Position numbers and translations under genes: made by a program
NCBI GenBank assembly: GCA_025201705.1
Contig: MU616761.1
Coordinates: forward strand, 1 to 45,003
Direction of reading: 5' to 3'
Source of the DNA: Dissophora ornata
Taxonomy: Eukaryota; Mortierellomycota; Mortierellomycetes; Mortierellales; Mortierellaceae
DNA: 45,003 bases
The notes under the pieces: generated by a model
Told to the model about the DNA's origin: nothing
Database searches by the model: none
The model's input: only the letters and a program-made list of their open reading frames with translations
Shown here: positions 1 through 11,110 of the stretch, piece after piece
How the letters are laid out: every line of letters starts with the position of its first letter
Position numbering within the stretch: position 1 is the stretch's first letter

Positions 1-34
<34 letters not shown>
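1..34. repeat. (TG)n dinucleotide microsatellite at window edge
   Basis: The window opens with about 16 uninterrupted TG units followed by TTGTG. The left end is cut off, so the full length is unknown. It is a simple microsatellite and does not have the form of a fungal telomere repeat. Confidence 0.9.
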
Positions 35-1214
35 GTGTGGTAAATGTGTGCCCTTCACGTGCGTTTATATTCCCACGCATGGTACACCCTATTCCATCCC
101 TCGCCTCCAACGGCTCATCCCTAAACTATCTCGCCCACTCCCATTAATTTCCTTCTTTCCCCGTCCACTGGTCGACTCTCCGTTTATCGTCATGATAAAG
201 TATTGATCGAAACCGCGCTCAGTATGGTCTCGTTCTTGTTGTTGGCTTGCAGGATGTGAGTAACAATAATAACAGGTCATGTACTTCCTTGTTTCCTATG
301 CCGGGCAGTCGTGGGAATAATCCGTAGAAAGCCAAAACTCTATCTTGAACGTGTCGGTTTGCTAATGCAAAACCACCCTCGGAAAAATAAAACTTTAAGA
401 AGACTCATTGATGGTGGAGAAAATGTCGCCATTTGATCCATCGTCATCATCCAATATCCCGAAGTTTCCTTTTTTCCTTTCCTTTCCTTTCCTTTTTTTT
501 TAATCGCCACGCCGAGGAATGAGAGCATCCCTGGAAAAGAGCGGATAAAACATAAACAAAGTCTCTTAAAATGTATACATCGGCATGACTACTGTACTCC
601 AAAGAGAGCAGAGTGGGTGTCGGTGTGCCATTTTCCTTCGCCGGTCTGTGAATCTGTCGGTCAGTCCGGTATTACCTGATAGCTCGACTAGGCGGTTCCT
701 TATCGGGATGGATGGAATCGCGAAAACAACTCAGTGAACTCATTTTAGTCAATTGGCATTCCGCCTCGTCAACTATCCCACGGCTATGGTATCCTATATA
801 TGTATATATGTATATGTGCACAGTTGGACAGGATTGGATGTATCCTCCTCAGCGCTAGGATACGACCGGGGCACACGAAAGAGTAGCTTTGTGATCGTCG
901 TCCCAATCGCTAGCGGCTTGCTGCCAAAGAAGGGCTACTTTCTACAATGACATAGTGCAGCGATGCCTGATCACTGCTACCCGTCCCAGGTACATTGCCC
1001 CTCCGACTGGATCAGGAGTTAATGCTATCTGTGCTATCCGCTGACGGTCTAATCAATCTTTTCAAGACAAAGCATGTTTTGCAGCGCAAGATTCGAGCTT
1101 TTGCTGAGCTCTTTGCGTACTTGTTTTATTCCCACGCATGATGCTCCTGCAACACGACATTTTGCCCCTTTTCACCATGGTCACTTCAGTCGAATGGTGC
1201 AAAAAGAAATTATA
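35..1214. other. Non-coding stretch with simple-sequence patches
   Basis: No convincing coding exon is seen on either strand; open frames are short and have no recognisable composition. The stretch contains a CCTTT-type pyrimidine run near 468-500 and a TATATGTA-rich patch near 795-815. The right end should hold the 3' untranslated region of the minus-strand gene that stops at 1215. Confidence 0.5.
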
Positions 1215-2918
1215 TTATTCTGAAAACACCAAAAACTCGTCTTCAGGTCCAATTTCGTCGATATCTTTCCTCTCTTTTTCTTGATATCGTCCCCCCTCCG
1301 CCTCTTCTCGTGCTTCTGCCGCAACATCTGCTGCTGTCCGGAATGCACTCGGCGGAAGATAGTAATAGCCAGATGGAATAGGACGTGAGACATCATCGCC
1401 AACTCCGCTACCAAGACCTAGTCCTGATGAAGATGGTTTGTACGGCGGCAAACGAAGACGGTGGTGTTGATGATGAAGCTGAAATGGTATATCGAAAGGA
1501 TGAATAGACGACACTCTGCCTCCTTGGCCCTGGTTCTGGCCCTGGTTTTGGTAATGGCCCTGGTTGGGATTCTGGAAACGATGAAGTTGATACTGCAGGT
1601 TACTCTGAAGCAATGGGGTGGTACCGCTTGTGGGAGCAGCACCTTTTGCAATTGCAGTTGTTGTAACGGATTTCCGAGAACTAATACGAGAGCCTCTCCG
1701 ACGTGTCGACAAATGTAGCCTCGATTGCTGCTCACTAGTATATATCCGCCTTTGAATCTCTAGTGGAGTAAGGGCACCTAATGAGGCTGTCATTAACGAA
1801 ATATCGTGAGCCGTCATGACTGGGCTGCTCTGATCCCAGAAAGTGCGGCTCTGTGAAGACGGCGGCGCTGACAGCGACGATAGTGAGGGCGATCGCGAGG
1901 ACCCAAGTTTTGATCGCATGCCTAACGCCGCGTCTTTCGCGTCTTCTCCCTTTTCTGGCTTGATCGCAAGACTGCCAATACTGCTGTCCCGTATCTCATT
2001 ATTGTTGGCGTCGTTTTCATACGACTTTCTCTTGACCTCGGCTGTGACTTCCTGCCTACCGTCGTCCATATCTACGTCCCCTGTCACTGATTTCTTCAAG
2101 TGAATCTCCTTATCATGACCGCGCGATAGGTCTAGTACCATTCCTGCACTGGTGGATGTCAGCACCGGCGACTGCACCGTCATTGCCTTCTTGAACGCCT
2201 CTCGAAGTATACGTGAAGAATCTGTGGGATAGGGTGATCGCGATCTTGGCAGGGAGCCCGATCGCGAATGCGACTGAGACCGATACCGCGACTCATCTTG
2301 TTGACCAGTCGTAGGTGGCAAAGAGACGTGTCGCGTTTTGAAGTACTGAGCATTAGTGGTATTGGATGCGAAGAGGTCCATTTGTGAGTGCCGACGCGAG
2401 GAGGAACACGAGGTCTCTGACGACACAGCACCACTGCGACTACGAGCAGCGGGGGAATTGAAGCCTTCCAGAAATGCAAGATGCTGACTCCACAGCTTGG
2501 AGGAGTCCTTGCGCGGGTGGCGGTATTGAATCAGTGGCGGTGTTAATGCATGCTGTGGTTGTTGACATGGTGATGCATACGGATGCGAGGGTTGAGTAGC
2601 GCGACCATTGCCTTTGCCACTGCAACAACTGCCACTATGTATCATGTTGTGCATCTCATGCTTTGCCTCTTGCCCTTGCTTTGGCCATGAGGATGTCGCC
2701 ATTCCTGTTCCGCCTCCATCCTTCGAGTGGAGAAGAGTCGTGTTGCGTGTCGTCTTGATTGCCCTGTCCGATACAATTACTGTCGAGCTCAGATCTGTTT
2801 GTGGAGGCAATATGAGGAGGACTTTGTTGGTGGAGGAACGTTGTTTATGGGGTGGGTGATCGCGCTCTTGATCACCATCACCATCACTAGTCTTTTGCGA
2901 AGGAACAAGAAGCAGCAT
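1215..2918 (-). CDS. Serine-rich hypothetical protein, 567 aa
   Basis: This is a single uninterrupted frame from an ATG at 2918 to a stop at 1215. I do not recognise the family. The protein is rich in Ser, Arg, Gln and His. It has Arg/Ser-dipeptide stretches (around residues 210-240, with repeated RS and SRS units), a Gly/Gln/Asn-rich patch near residue 455 and an acidic C-terminus. No membrane segment, signal peptide or catalytic motif is visible. Two more structured stretches, around residues 240-290 and 380-420, have a better hydrophobic pattern and could be short folded or helical segments. The composition fits an intrinsically disordered regulatory or RNA-associated protein, but that is only inference. 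The absence of introns is unusual for this window. It lies tail-side of the large capping-enzyme gene on the same strand, about 540 bp downstream of that gene's stop. Confidence 0.6.
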   Translation of the reverse strand: MLLLVPSQKTSDGDGDQERDHPPHKQRSSTNKVLLILPPQTDLSSTVIVSDRAIKTTRNTTLLHSKDGGGTGMATSSWPKQGQEAKHEMHNMIHSGSCCSGKGNGRATQPSHPYASPCQQPQHALTPPLIQYRHPRKDSSKLWSQHLAFLEGFNSPAARSRSGAVSSETSCSSSRRHSQMDLFASNTTNAQYFKTRHVSLPPTTGQQDESRYRSQSHSRSGSLPRSRSPYPTDSSRILREAFKKAMTVQSPVLTSTSAGMVLDLSRGHDKEIHLKKSVTGDVDMDDGRQEVTAEVKRKSYENDANNNEIRDSSIGSLAIKPEKGEDAKDAALGMRSKLGSSRSPSLSSLSAPPSSQSRTFWDQSSPVMTAHDISLMTASLGALTPLEIQRRIYTSEQQSRLHLSTRRRGSRISSRKSVTTTAIAKGAAPTSGTTPLLQSNLQYQLHRFQNPNQGHYQNQGQNQGQGGRVSSIHPFDIPFQLHHQHHRLRLPPYKPSSSGLGLGSGVGDDVSRPIPSGYYYLPPSAFRTAADVAAEAREEAEGGRYQEKERKDIDEIGPEDEFLVFSE

Positions 2919-3454
2919 TTCGAGGGATGAAATGTATTTGCGAAGGGACGAGTTAATTTTCTTTCTATCGTGAAGTGGGGAACAAAGAAAAGAATGGGAG
3001 GACCGAAAACGTAAAAGAGAGCATAGTGGAAAGAAAGGACCTGAGTTCCAGATAGGTGCGCGGACCTTAGGATTTCCGGTGCTGATCAGAAGCCCAGGAT
3101 AATAATAGAGGACGGGGGAAAAAAGGGTAAAGCAAAAGAGAGGTCATGCAGGCCATACAGCAGTTCGGTTTAAAGTGGGATGGATCTGTGCCACAACCGA
3201 TAGAAACAACGGACCATTTCAAGAAAAAACGCGTCAAATTCTTACGCGACATTTTTCATATTATTACACGCAAGCAGCTACAAATAATGAAAAAGAGGGA
3301 CAACAGAGATTGAATGGAACTAGAAATGCGAGTTTTAAGACAGAGATAAAGAGAGAAAATAACTACAGCCAGAAGTTAAAACATATAAAAGAAGTAAGAA
3401 AACGATGCGCAGACTTGATGGGCAAAGATCAAGAGGGGTATGTAATATGCGTCA
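2919..3454. other. Intergenic: upstream of the orphan gene, 3' side of the capping gene
   Basis: This purine-rich spacer lies between two minus-strand genes. It should contain the promoter of the 567-aa orphan gene and the 3' untranslated region of the capping-enzyme gene. No conserved coding segment or clear regulatory motif was found. Confidence 0.5.
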
Positions 3455-6400
3455 TCACCAAGCATGTCCACGGCCATGTGCCTGTCCCGGTCCTTGCCCT
3501 TGGCCATGAGGGATCTGGGGTCGGTAGTTCGGGTCATGTTCACTTGGATGTCCTCCTACAGACAATTGTCCGTGGCGAGGAGATGAGACCTTTTGACTAG
3601 GATTGTGGTGAGGAGGGTACTGTGGGTGGTCCTGTACATGCATCGATTTCTGCTGTGGGGGGTACTGCTGTTGTTGCTGATGGTGGAATGAAGCGGAGCC
3701 ATGTCGATAATCGTGCGACTGCTGCTGCTGCTGCTGAGAGTTCTGTGGTGGCGCGTGCTGAGGATGCTGCGGATGTTGTCGCTGTGAGGGATGAAGTGAT
3801 GCTGCATGCTCTGGAGGAAGATGGTTCGCAGACCCCCGTGCACCAAGGCCCCCACGCACATGGTCATCCTTAGGAGGGAGATCATTGCCTGACGACGATC
3901 GCATACCGCCACTCCCAGGATATGGGCGGTATGAGGGGTCATGCGGCGAGCCTGCGACATGATAAGGCGGGTAAGAGGCTGGCTGCTTTTCCGGAGCGGA
4001 AGATGGGTGCAGCGGTTGAGAGCCATACATGGACGAGCGACCTGATCCAAAGTTGGCAGCATGAGCTTCTTGTTCATAGAAGCTCTGAGGTCCCGCAGCC
4101 GAAGCCTGTTCGTGATGGACTGCACGAAATTGTGGAGGGGCTTGCGACTGCTTGTGGTGTCCTGGCGGTGGTTCAACATCATGCACAGGCTCTTGTTCCG
4201 GATGGCGGTTTGAAGATGGGTGGTGTGTATGTGAACGTTGTTGCTGTTGCTGCATTGCCTGCTGGTGAGAGTGCAAATGCTGGGGATGGGAAGCCCTCGA
4301 CTCATATCCTGCGTGTGCACCAAGGCCCTGTGGACCACCAAACGTTCCCGCGTGTGGCTCATCTGCGGTAGGAGCCTTTTTCCTTGCGCTCACACCTGCA
4401 GCAGTCTGCTGCTGCTGCTGGTGGTATTGAGCCTGCTGCTGCTGTGACTGAGATACTGGTCGAACCTGTCCAGAGGGTTGGCCTAGAGATGGAGGAGGGT
4501 AACCTCGGTTATACTGATCAGGCGGTCCATGGGGTTGCGTCGACTTTACACGAGTAGCTTGATAGCTTGGGCCTTGTGGATGGCTCTGCTCCAGGCTAAT
4601 GGTTGCCTTGGTCATTGAAGAGTGTCTAGAATGTGTTGGACGTTCAGGAGGTCGGGGGCCTTCTTGTGCTGCCAATGACCCAGGAGCAGAGTACTGTTCA
4701 TGGTGTAAGGGTCTGCCTGCCTGGCTACCATGCAGGGGCTGCTCTGGACCAGAGTACGCTGGACGAGTATTCGAGTGAGACACCTGTTGCTGAGGGCCTG
4801 GAGGTGCAACTTGTCCATCGCCAGGATTTCTCCTTCCAGGGATATGAGGCTGAGTATGATTCAATGTTGATGGGATAGGGTGCGGAGGAGGTGGGTGTAC
4901 CTGCTGGGGCCAGCGATCAGGCTGCGGTGCTGAGCGTTGAGAAGAATGCGGAGCTCCCCTTGGGGGCAGGGAATGCATGTGTGACTGACGCAAATGGTAC
5001 TCGTATTCATCCGTCCTTGCGTCAAAATGTTGGTCCATTCCAGGAACATCCTGGGACAGTTTCAGCTTTTTCGTGGACTGACGACGCGCAGCGCTAGGAT
5101 CCATGACTGACGTGGGCACGTTCGGAAGTGCGTGCATGCCTTGGTGCTCAATAACACCATAGTCAGGAGTATATGGGGAGCGAGCGCCAAATTCCATTGG
5201 TGGCGCATTTGTCTTCGGCGTAGATTCCTGGGCGGGGTTTCTTTGGCTCCAGTGACTTGCCTCTGGGCTCGAACGGCGCTCCTGAGGGTCTTCCTCGCCA
5301 TAGCTCTCAGGTCCCGAGTCTTCATCATTAAGAATAAACTGCAGCCTCGCCTTAGACTCGCGCTTTGTCGGTGTAGCCTCCTTCGTGACCGACAAGAACG
5401 AGTTATTGTTTCTCGTACTTGAGCTATCCATCCCAGAATGGAGTGCTGTCGGCATGTTGGCCGTTAGAGGAGGGTGTGTGCCCTGGCGATGCTCTATATT
5501 AGGTCTGACAGGTGAGAGGTTACGTTGCATGGGTGGCCCATCACGTATCGTTTGCCCCTGCTGCGGTACCCGCGCCATGGGCTGCGGTTGAACAATGGCA
5601 GTGGTCACAGGCTTGTACAAAATCCCGACGTCGGAATGGGATCTCCGATGGTTTAACTCCCCGTGCTGGCTTATGTCCAATCTCTTGCTGTACGGATGTC
5701 CATAAAGTCGTTCAGAAAGCTCACGCTGGTCAGCGGTAGTTTGATCTGGGAGTAGCGAGCTGAGTGACTGCGACATGTGTAACTGTTGGTCCATGGAGTT
5801 GATTCTCTTATGGTGGCGAGTAGCCTCACTGGGGTGTAGCATCTTTTGTTTTGGCATGTCAACGGTCTGCTGATCGGAACGTCCTGGATTGGGTGAGTTG
5901 GGATCACTGGCAGTGGTGCGCTGCTCCTTTTGGGCGGTAGGTAGCGGCGATGGTTCTCCCGATGGCTGGATCAGCTCCTTTTGTTGGCCAGGATATTGCT
6001 CTGTTCGGGGTTGGGTTTTTGGGCTATTCTGAGCGCTCTGCTGTGCTTCCGTCCGGAAGGCGGCTTTGGATTGCCTTGTCGGGTACCCAGGACGTTGCTG
6101 ATCCTGAGGCGAAGAGGCGTGACGCTGAGCGCTTTGGCTTTGACCTCTTTGGACTGGCGCATCTGAGTTGAGTTGTCGACCTTGCTGTTGGTTGATCTGT
6201 CGCACAGGCTGAGCCCTGCGGTCCTGGACAGGAGCTTCGATTGTCTCCTGCAGCTTCCGCTTTTGCGCCTTTTCGTTTCGCATGCGCGAATTTTCCTTAA
6301 ACCTTTCAATATCTTCCTGCATCTTCTCCACCTTTGCGGTCTGTTCCTCCGCTTGCTTTTCCATCCTGGACATCGCTTCAACCCTCGCCTTTGCCATCGT

Positions 6401-9400
6401 CAGCGCCTTGTCGTGATTGGTCGGCGGTTGATACGCAATTTGCTCAGCGATAGTCAGTGCTGGAGTGGGAAGGGATTCCGTTGTGGCGGCAGAGCTGGCG
6501 CTATCGTTCTTCATATCTACATCCTCACCCACTGCAATAGAAGGACGTCCCCCTTTTATCCTCCCTTGATAATCTCTAGGCAAGGCTGGGTCGGCTTTCA
6601 CGGTTACGATCTCATCCTTCATTACTGAAGTAGTGTCATCATTCACAATCGAACCTTCCACGTATGTTGATAGCTCGTTGAACAACTTGGAGCCCGTAAT
6701 TGCTCTGGGGCGTGAGGAGTGCGATGGGCGAGGCGATGTTTGTCTGTCGTCAGGGCTTACGGCCACGGTTCCTGGACTGCTTATTGGCGAAAGTAATGGG
6801 GAGAGCTTTTGGACTTGCTGATCACCGTACTGTTCCGCCAATGGTGACCTGTTGGACGATTTTGGAGATCGAGAAGCAGCCAGGCTGGGTATCCCGATAC
6901 TTATGATAGGAGATTCTGCCTTTGGCGAATATTGAAGTCCATCCGAGACCTTTCGTCGTTGAGCCAGTGAATCCTCTGAGCGGTACTCCGCGGAAATGTA
7001 TGGCTCAACGGCACGCTTTCCAAGAACAGATGTACTTTCGCCCTCAGAAAGATTCTGCTTTTGATTTGCTGTCATTAAAGTCGTCGATTTTGTAGTATCG
7101 TCCGCGAAGGATGGATCTACATTTTGCCCCTTTTCATCTTCAGCCTTGTTTTCCACATTGCACGGGGCAATAGGAAGCGCGATACTGGTTGGTGGAAGAG
7201 CGAGTGTTGGGGGAGGTGCAGGAGTTACAATCGGACGGGACATTCCAGCAGGCGTGGGCGTATGGGCTGGTGTCGGCGTCTGCGGCTGGTTTTCTTGTGA
7301 TGTCGATAAAGCACTCGACATTGAAGCAGGCGAGTTCTCCGTGGCGCCTGTTGTGTCTCCAAACTTGAACGCTGCATTTGGTGTTGCCGCATACACCTCT
7401 TTTGAGGTATCAATTATGGACATCGAGCTTTTCCTTGACGATGACGACACAGATCGCGGCGAAGTACTTCCGGTAATAGAGTCCCTGCTGTCGCGTCTCT
7501 CGCTCCTTATGGTCTTCACGCTCTTGTCACTCAGTGGTGTTCTTGGGATGGGCGATACAGTCATCCATGATTTGATAGGTTGAAGATGCGCTTGAACTTG
7601 GGAAAGCTTTAGTGGATTCTTAGTAGCTGTCGCTGATACTGGTGATGCTGCCGATGTGGATGTCGCGGATGAAGATGTATATGAAAGCGTAGAAGAACTT
7701 GCTACAGGCGATGTAACGGGTGGAGGTGTCGACTTCCTTACAATTTGATTGCTTGACGCCGAAGAGGAAATGGTCGGGGAGGGGCTTGACCCATGCTCCT
7801 GATCTGCACTTTTCGTACTGTTGCTGTTGCCAATGACCACCGACTGGGGTTGAGACGGATCAGTTGACATCTGCCGAGATTGGAAGGGTGGGGGTTTTGG
7901 CGGTAAAGGGTGCGAAAAGGTCCCTGAGGTAGAGGCTGAGTGTGAATTTGAAGAGCCATAATCATCTACAGACGATTTGCGCTCCTGATCTTTCTTGGGA
8001 AAGTAACCAAGTGAACCAGATTGACTTGCCGTAGACGGCGACTGCAGGTAATGAGAAGAAAGTGATGTCGCAAGAGCTGGTTGGCCGTCGGTATGACTGT
8101 TGTTGATGGAAAGTGAGCGAACCGGAAGGCGCTGGATCGGGTTTGAGGATTGTGCAGTTCCGTTTGATGACGTTCCCGCTTCTCTAGCCTTCCATTGCGT
8201 CCTGATGTGGTCAATCTGTGACTCCAACTAAAGGGCAAATCCGTAAAACACAACGTCAGTCAAATGCACTAATGCAACATGGTGCAAATATAACTTCAAA
8301 GGACGAACCTGCTGTTTGGTGACTGACGTCTCTAGTTCCTTTACGAGCGCCAGCACTGTGGCCTCATCATCAATGTCCTTTTTGTCCTCTCGTACCCGGT
8401 AAAACCTCCAGCCGCCAGTCCGTGTTTCCAAACCATATCCCCTCTCGAACATTTGTGTCGGCCATTGCAGATCCCACCTATAGGACAAAACAAGGCACAC
8501 GTCAATATCGCAGTCTTCATGAAGTGAAAATGGCGATGCTGAAGTCAAAGCTATTGCGCAAATACATACCAAAATTCAGCGATTTTGTTGTCCGGTGTAG
8601 ATGTATGCCACCTAAACCGTAGAGTGTAGGTCAGTCATAGGGGATCTCAAAAGAAAAATTTCACTCTTGCCATGACTGCCAAAAGCGATCCAATGACTTA
8701 CTCCAATGCAAGTGCTGGTTCTGGCGTGACATAGTCATAAAATTTCGTGCCAGTTCCCTGCTTTACATGAATGCAATACAAAGGTTTTCTTTCTTTGCTT
8801 AAAGTCACTCTGATCTGGAATTGCGCCGTTATATGAGACTTCCACTTTAGCCTGTTTGGATTAGTGGTATGTATGGCGTTAGAAATACATCTCGGTGCCA
8901 GGTAAAAAAAAAAAAAAGGAGCGCGACGAATTTCAAGGGACTGGGCCTTACAGCTTCGGGCTTATTCCAGGAACATATGGTTGCCTTACTGGCACAAATA
9001 TCAAGCCCTCACCGCCATGTTTATGCTTTTTACTTCCAGACAGAATGATGTTCAGCCCGTATGATCGCTGCATGGTCTTGCGCTCAATTCTAATGAAATA
9101 CGGCAAAAGTCCCCGTAAGTGATACAGACAGTTCCACGACCTGTATTCTCTTTCCGCATTGATTTATGTCGTTTGTTCCTTACATAAACGGTTCGTTTGA
9201 TTTCATGTCGCTCGTTTTGCTTGCTTGCACTGCTAGAACATCTTGATCCATCATCTAAATTATGCAAAAATAGACAAGGTAAATCAATTGCTCTTGAAGA
9301 TCATCAGGAAGCGTGTGGCAGATCAGTCCGCTTCATGGAAATCAACTTACGCCTAGCCGCGTGCTATAGGACCTTTGCGTCACGACAGTCCCGTTCAGAG

Positions 9401-10628
9401 CCATCAGGTCAAACACAAGGAAACGATGTGATTTCTGGGCATTTGTGCGGGGCCAGAGGAAAGGGGTAGAAGGCAATGAGTATGCTGCAACAGGGTGCTA
9501 TTGATGCACTAAATTGCTCTCGAGTTGAATCTAATGCCGTACCTTGTTTCCATCGTTCTCCACCACCATTTCTCCATCCAGTAGCGTTTCATTTTGGTAT
9601 TTCGTTGGGTTGTCCCGAAGAGGAAGCTGCAATTGCGGCAAGTATGAAATTTCAAAGTGTCTATCAATCTAAAAAGGTAATGAACGTTGTGGGTCCATGT
9701 TAAACATAGTTTGTTAAGGCAGTGTCCAAGCTTGATTGTCATCTGTTGACTCACTAGAAAACATGCTGGACCCTTTGGTGTTTGGGTGCTTAGAAGCATG
9801 TAGCGTACGCCCGCAACCTTTTCCAGTGCAAAGTATTCCTCGTTGGCTAACAGCTGCAGGTGAGATTGCTCGAAATGAACAGGGTATGATCCAGGAAACC
9901 TGCTCCGGTACAACCGTGTCAAAGAATAAGGAAGAGGAAGATGGTAAAAAGGGAGAGATATAAGTATCTTTAGTCGTCAGCGCCTAAAGAGACACCGATC
10001 CAAGTTTCACGCTGGCTTCTAGCACAAAAGGCGTTTGGTGAGTTGATGAGTCCACTAGTCGATATTATCCTAGCCATGCTTGTCTTCAAGCTACCAGAAA
10101 GGTACGCCGAGATTTCCTACGTCAGAGCACCTTATTGGATGTTAGGCCAACAGTCTGTCTTCCTGTCGTCCTAGGACGACGTGCTCTCCTGCTCCCATCG
10201 TTTATTGCCAATGTCTCAGCAACAAGTCATAGTCTGCCATTCTACAGTTGCAAGATTGACCGCTCATGGCGAGCTTTATTGTGTGCGGTATAAGCATGAA
10301 TCCAATGGCACACGGCAAGCTTGGCCGATTAATTCGTCTCCTTGATGTTGGGTCTATCCTGCAGTAGCGAAATCTCCAGGTCCTTGATCCTGTCCTGCAG
10401 ATTCCTCGGCGATTGCTACTTGGTGGCGCAAACTCAGAACACTGGACGGGGTAGATAAAATAAAACGATTGAGACAAGGACTAGCGACGCTATAGTTCAG
10501 GTACAGTACCCTTCAGTTTTTGCCTGCAGAAGAGTCCGGATCCTCGCCTGCAGAGTCTTGCGGAAACCTTTATCGATCGCAACGCCAAGCTCCGGTTGTG
10601 GTGTAGAAGTACGCTGTGTCATGCTCAT
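3455..10628 (-). CDS. CEG1: mRNA-capping enzyme (GTP:RNA guanylyltransferase) with giant low-complexity tail, about 1,939 aa
   Basis: This enzyme transfers GMP to the 5'-diphosphate end of nascent RNA polymerase II transcripts. Exons in transcript order: 10628-10510, 9902-9755, 9668-9543, 9434-9351, 9254-9184, 9089-8952, 8851-8702, 8611-8570, 8477-8309, 8227-3455. All nine junctions keep phase and the sum is 5,820 nt. The first nine exons (about 349 aa) give the guanylyltransferase motifs in order: FPGSYPVHF, motif I EKVAGVRY, TPKGPACFL, TLLDGEMVV (III), FLVFDLMALNG (IIIa), GEGLIFVP (IV), LLKWK (V) and WRFYRVREDK (VI, OB fold). The domain ends in exon 10 with HIRTQWKARE. The frame then continues without a stop for about 1,570 more residues rich in Gln, Ser, Pro and His, with one charged coiled-coil-like stretch near residues 955-1025. 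Yeast Ceg1 is about 460 aa. No RNA triphosphatase domain is fused, as usual in fungi. Motif I lacks the usual Asp. The 5' exon is joined by phase and a PEL-G resemblance to yeast PEIPG, so it is less certain. A tandem GAGCAG acceptor at exon 2 could drop one residue. Confidence 0.88.
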
Positions 10629-11110
10629 AGCCCTGAATTCATTCGAGTACGATTCTACGGGATCGAATTGACGGGAATGGATGAGTGAGTGAGAGGGTAA
10701 ATGGATTGGCGATCGCTATGCGGTGGAGGCTATTAGAAAGGTGGCGTATGCAGATGCATTTGAATGCCGCAAGCTGGGAGGAGGAAGGGGCGGGTAATGC
10801 GCGTGCGCGCGGGGTTTTCTTTTTTGCCACCGATGAGGTTGATAGGAACAGCACGAGGTAACGTACAATAGCTGTCAAGAAGAGAGCGCGAGTTTGTGAG
10901 ACGGAGCGGGAGCGTTACGTGTGTTAACACAATGCCAAGGATGAGGATGATGACGCTTTGGCAATAGACAAGGAAATGACGGATGTTGGAGGAGTGAGGA
11001 AGTGATGATTTAGAAGAGAATAACGGCCACCCTTGACTGCAAGAAAAAAAAAAACAATAATCCGCCGAGCGCGTTGGCCTATCAAATCGAGTCACGACTT
11101 TTTATTCCTA
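10629..11110. promoter_or_regulatory. Upstream region of the capping-enzyme gene
   Basis: This 480-bp spacer runs from the capping-enzyme start to the stop codon of the arrestin-like gene, both on the minus strand. It must hold the capping-gene promoter and the arrestin 3' end. It includes a GCGTGCGCGCGGGG patch near 10799-10813 and an A-run near 11042-11054. No coding exon was recognised. Confidence 0.4.

Noticed and set aside
1..34. Telomere end
   Set aside because: A pure TG dinucleotide run without a longer telomeric unit; ordinary microsatellite.
3622..7583. Many plus-strand open frames opposite the capping-enzyme tail
   Set aside because: They are antisense shadows of a long Gln/Ser/Pro-rich exon; their composition simply mirrors its codons and they lack family motifs.
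10202..10477. Small separate minus-strand coiled-coil gene between capping and arrestin genes
   Set aside because: The upstream ATG exon (10628-10510) joins the guanylyltransferase exon in the correct phase and resembles the N-terminus of yeast Ceg1, so it was assigned there; the remaining segment has inconsistent frames.
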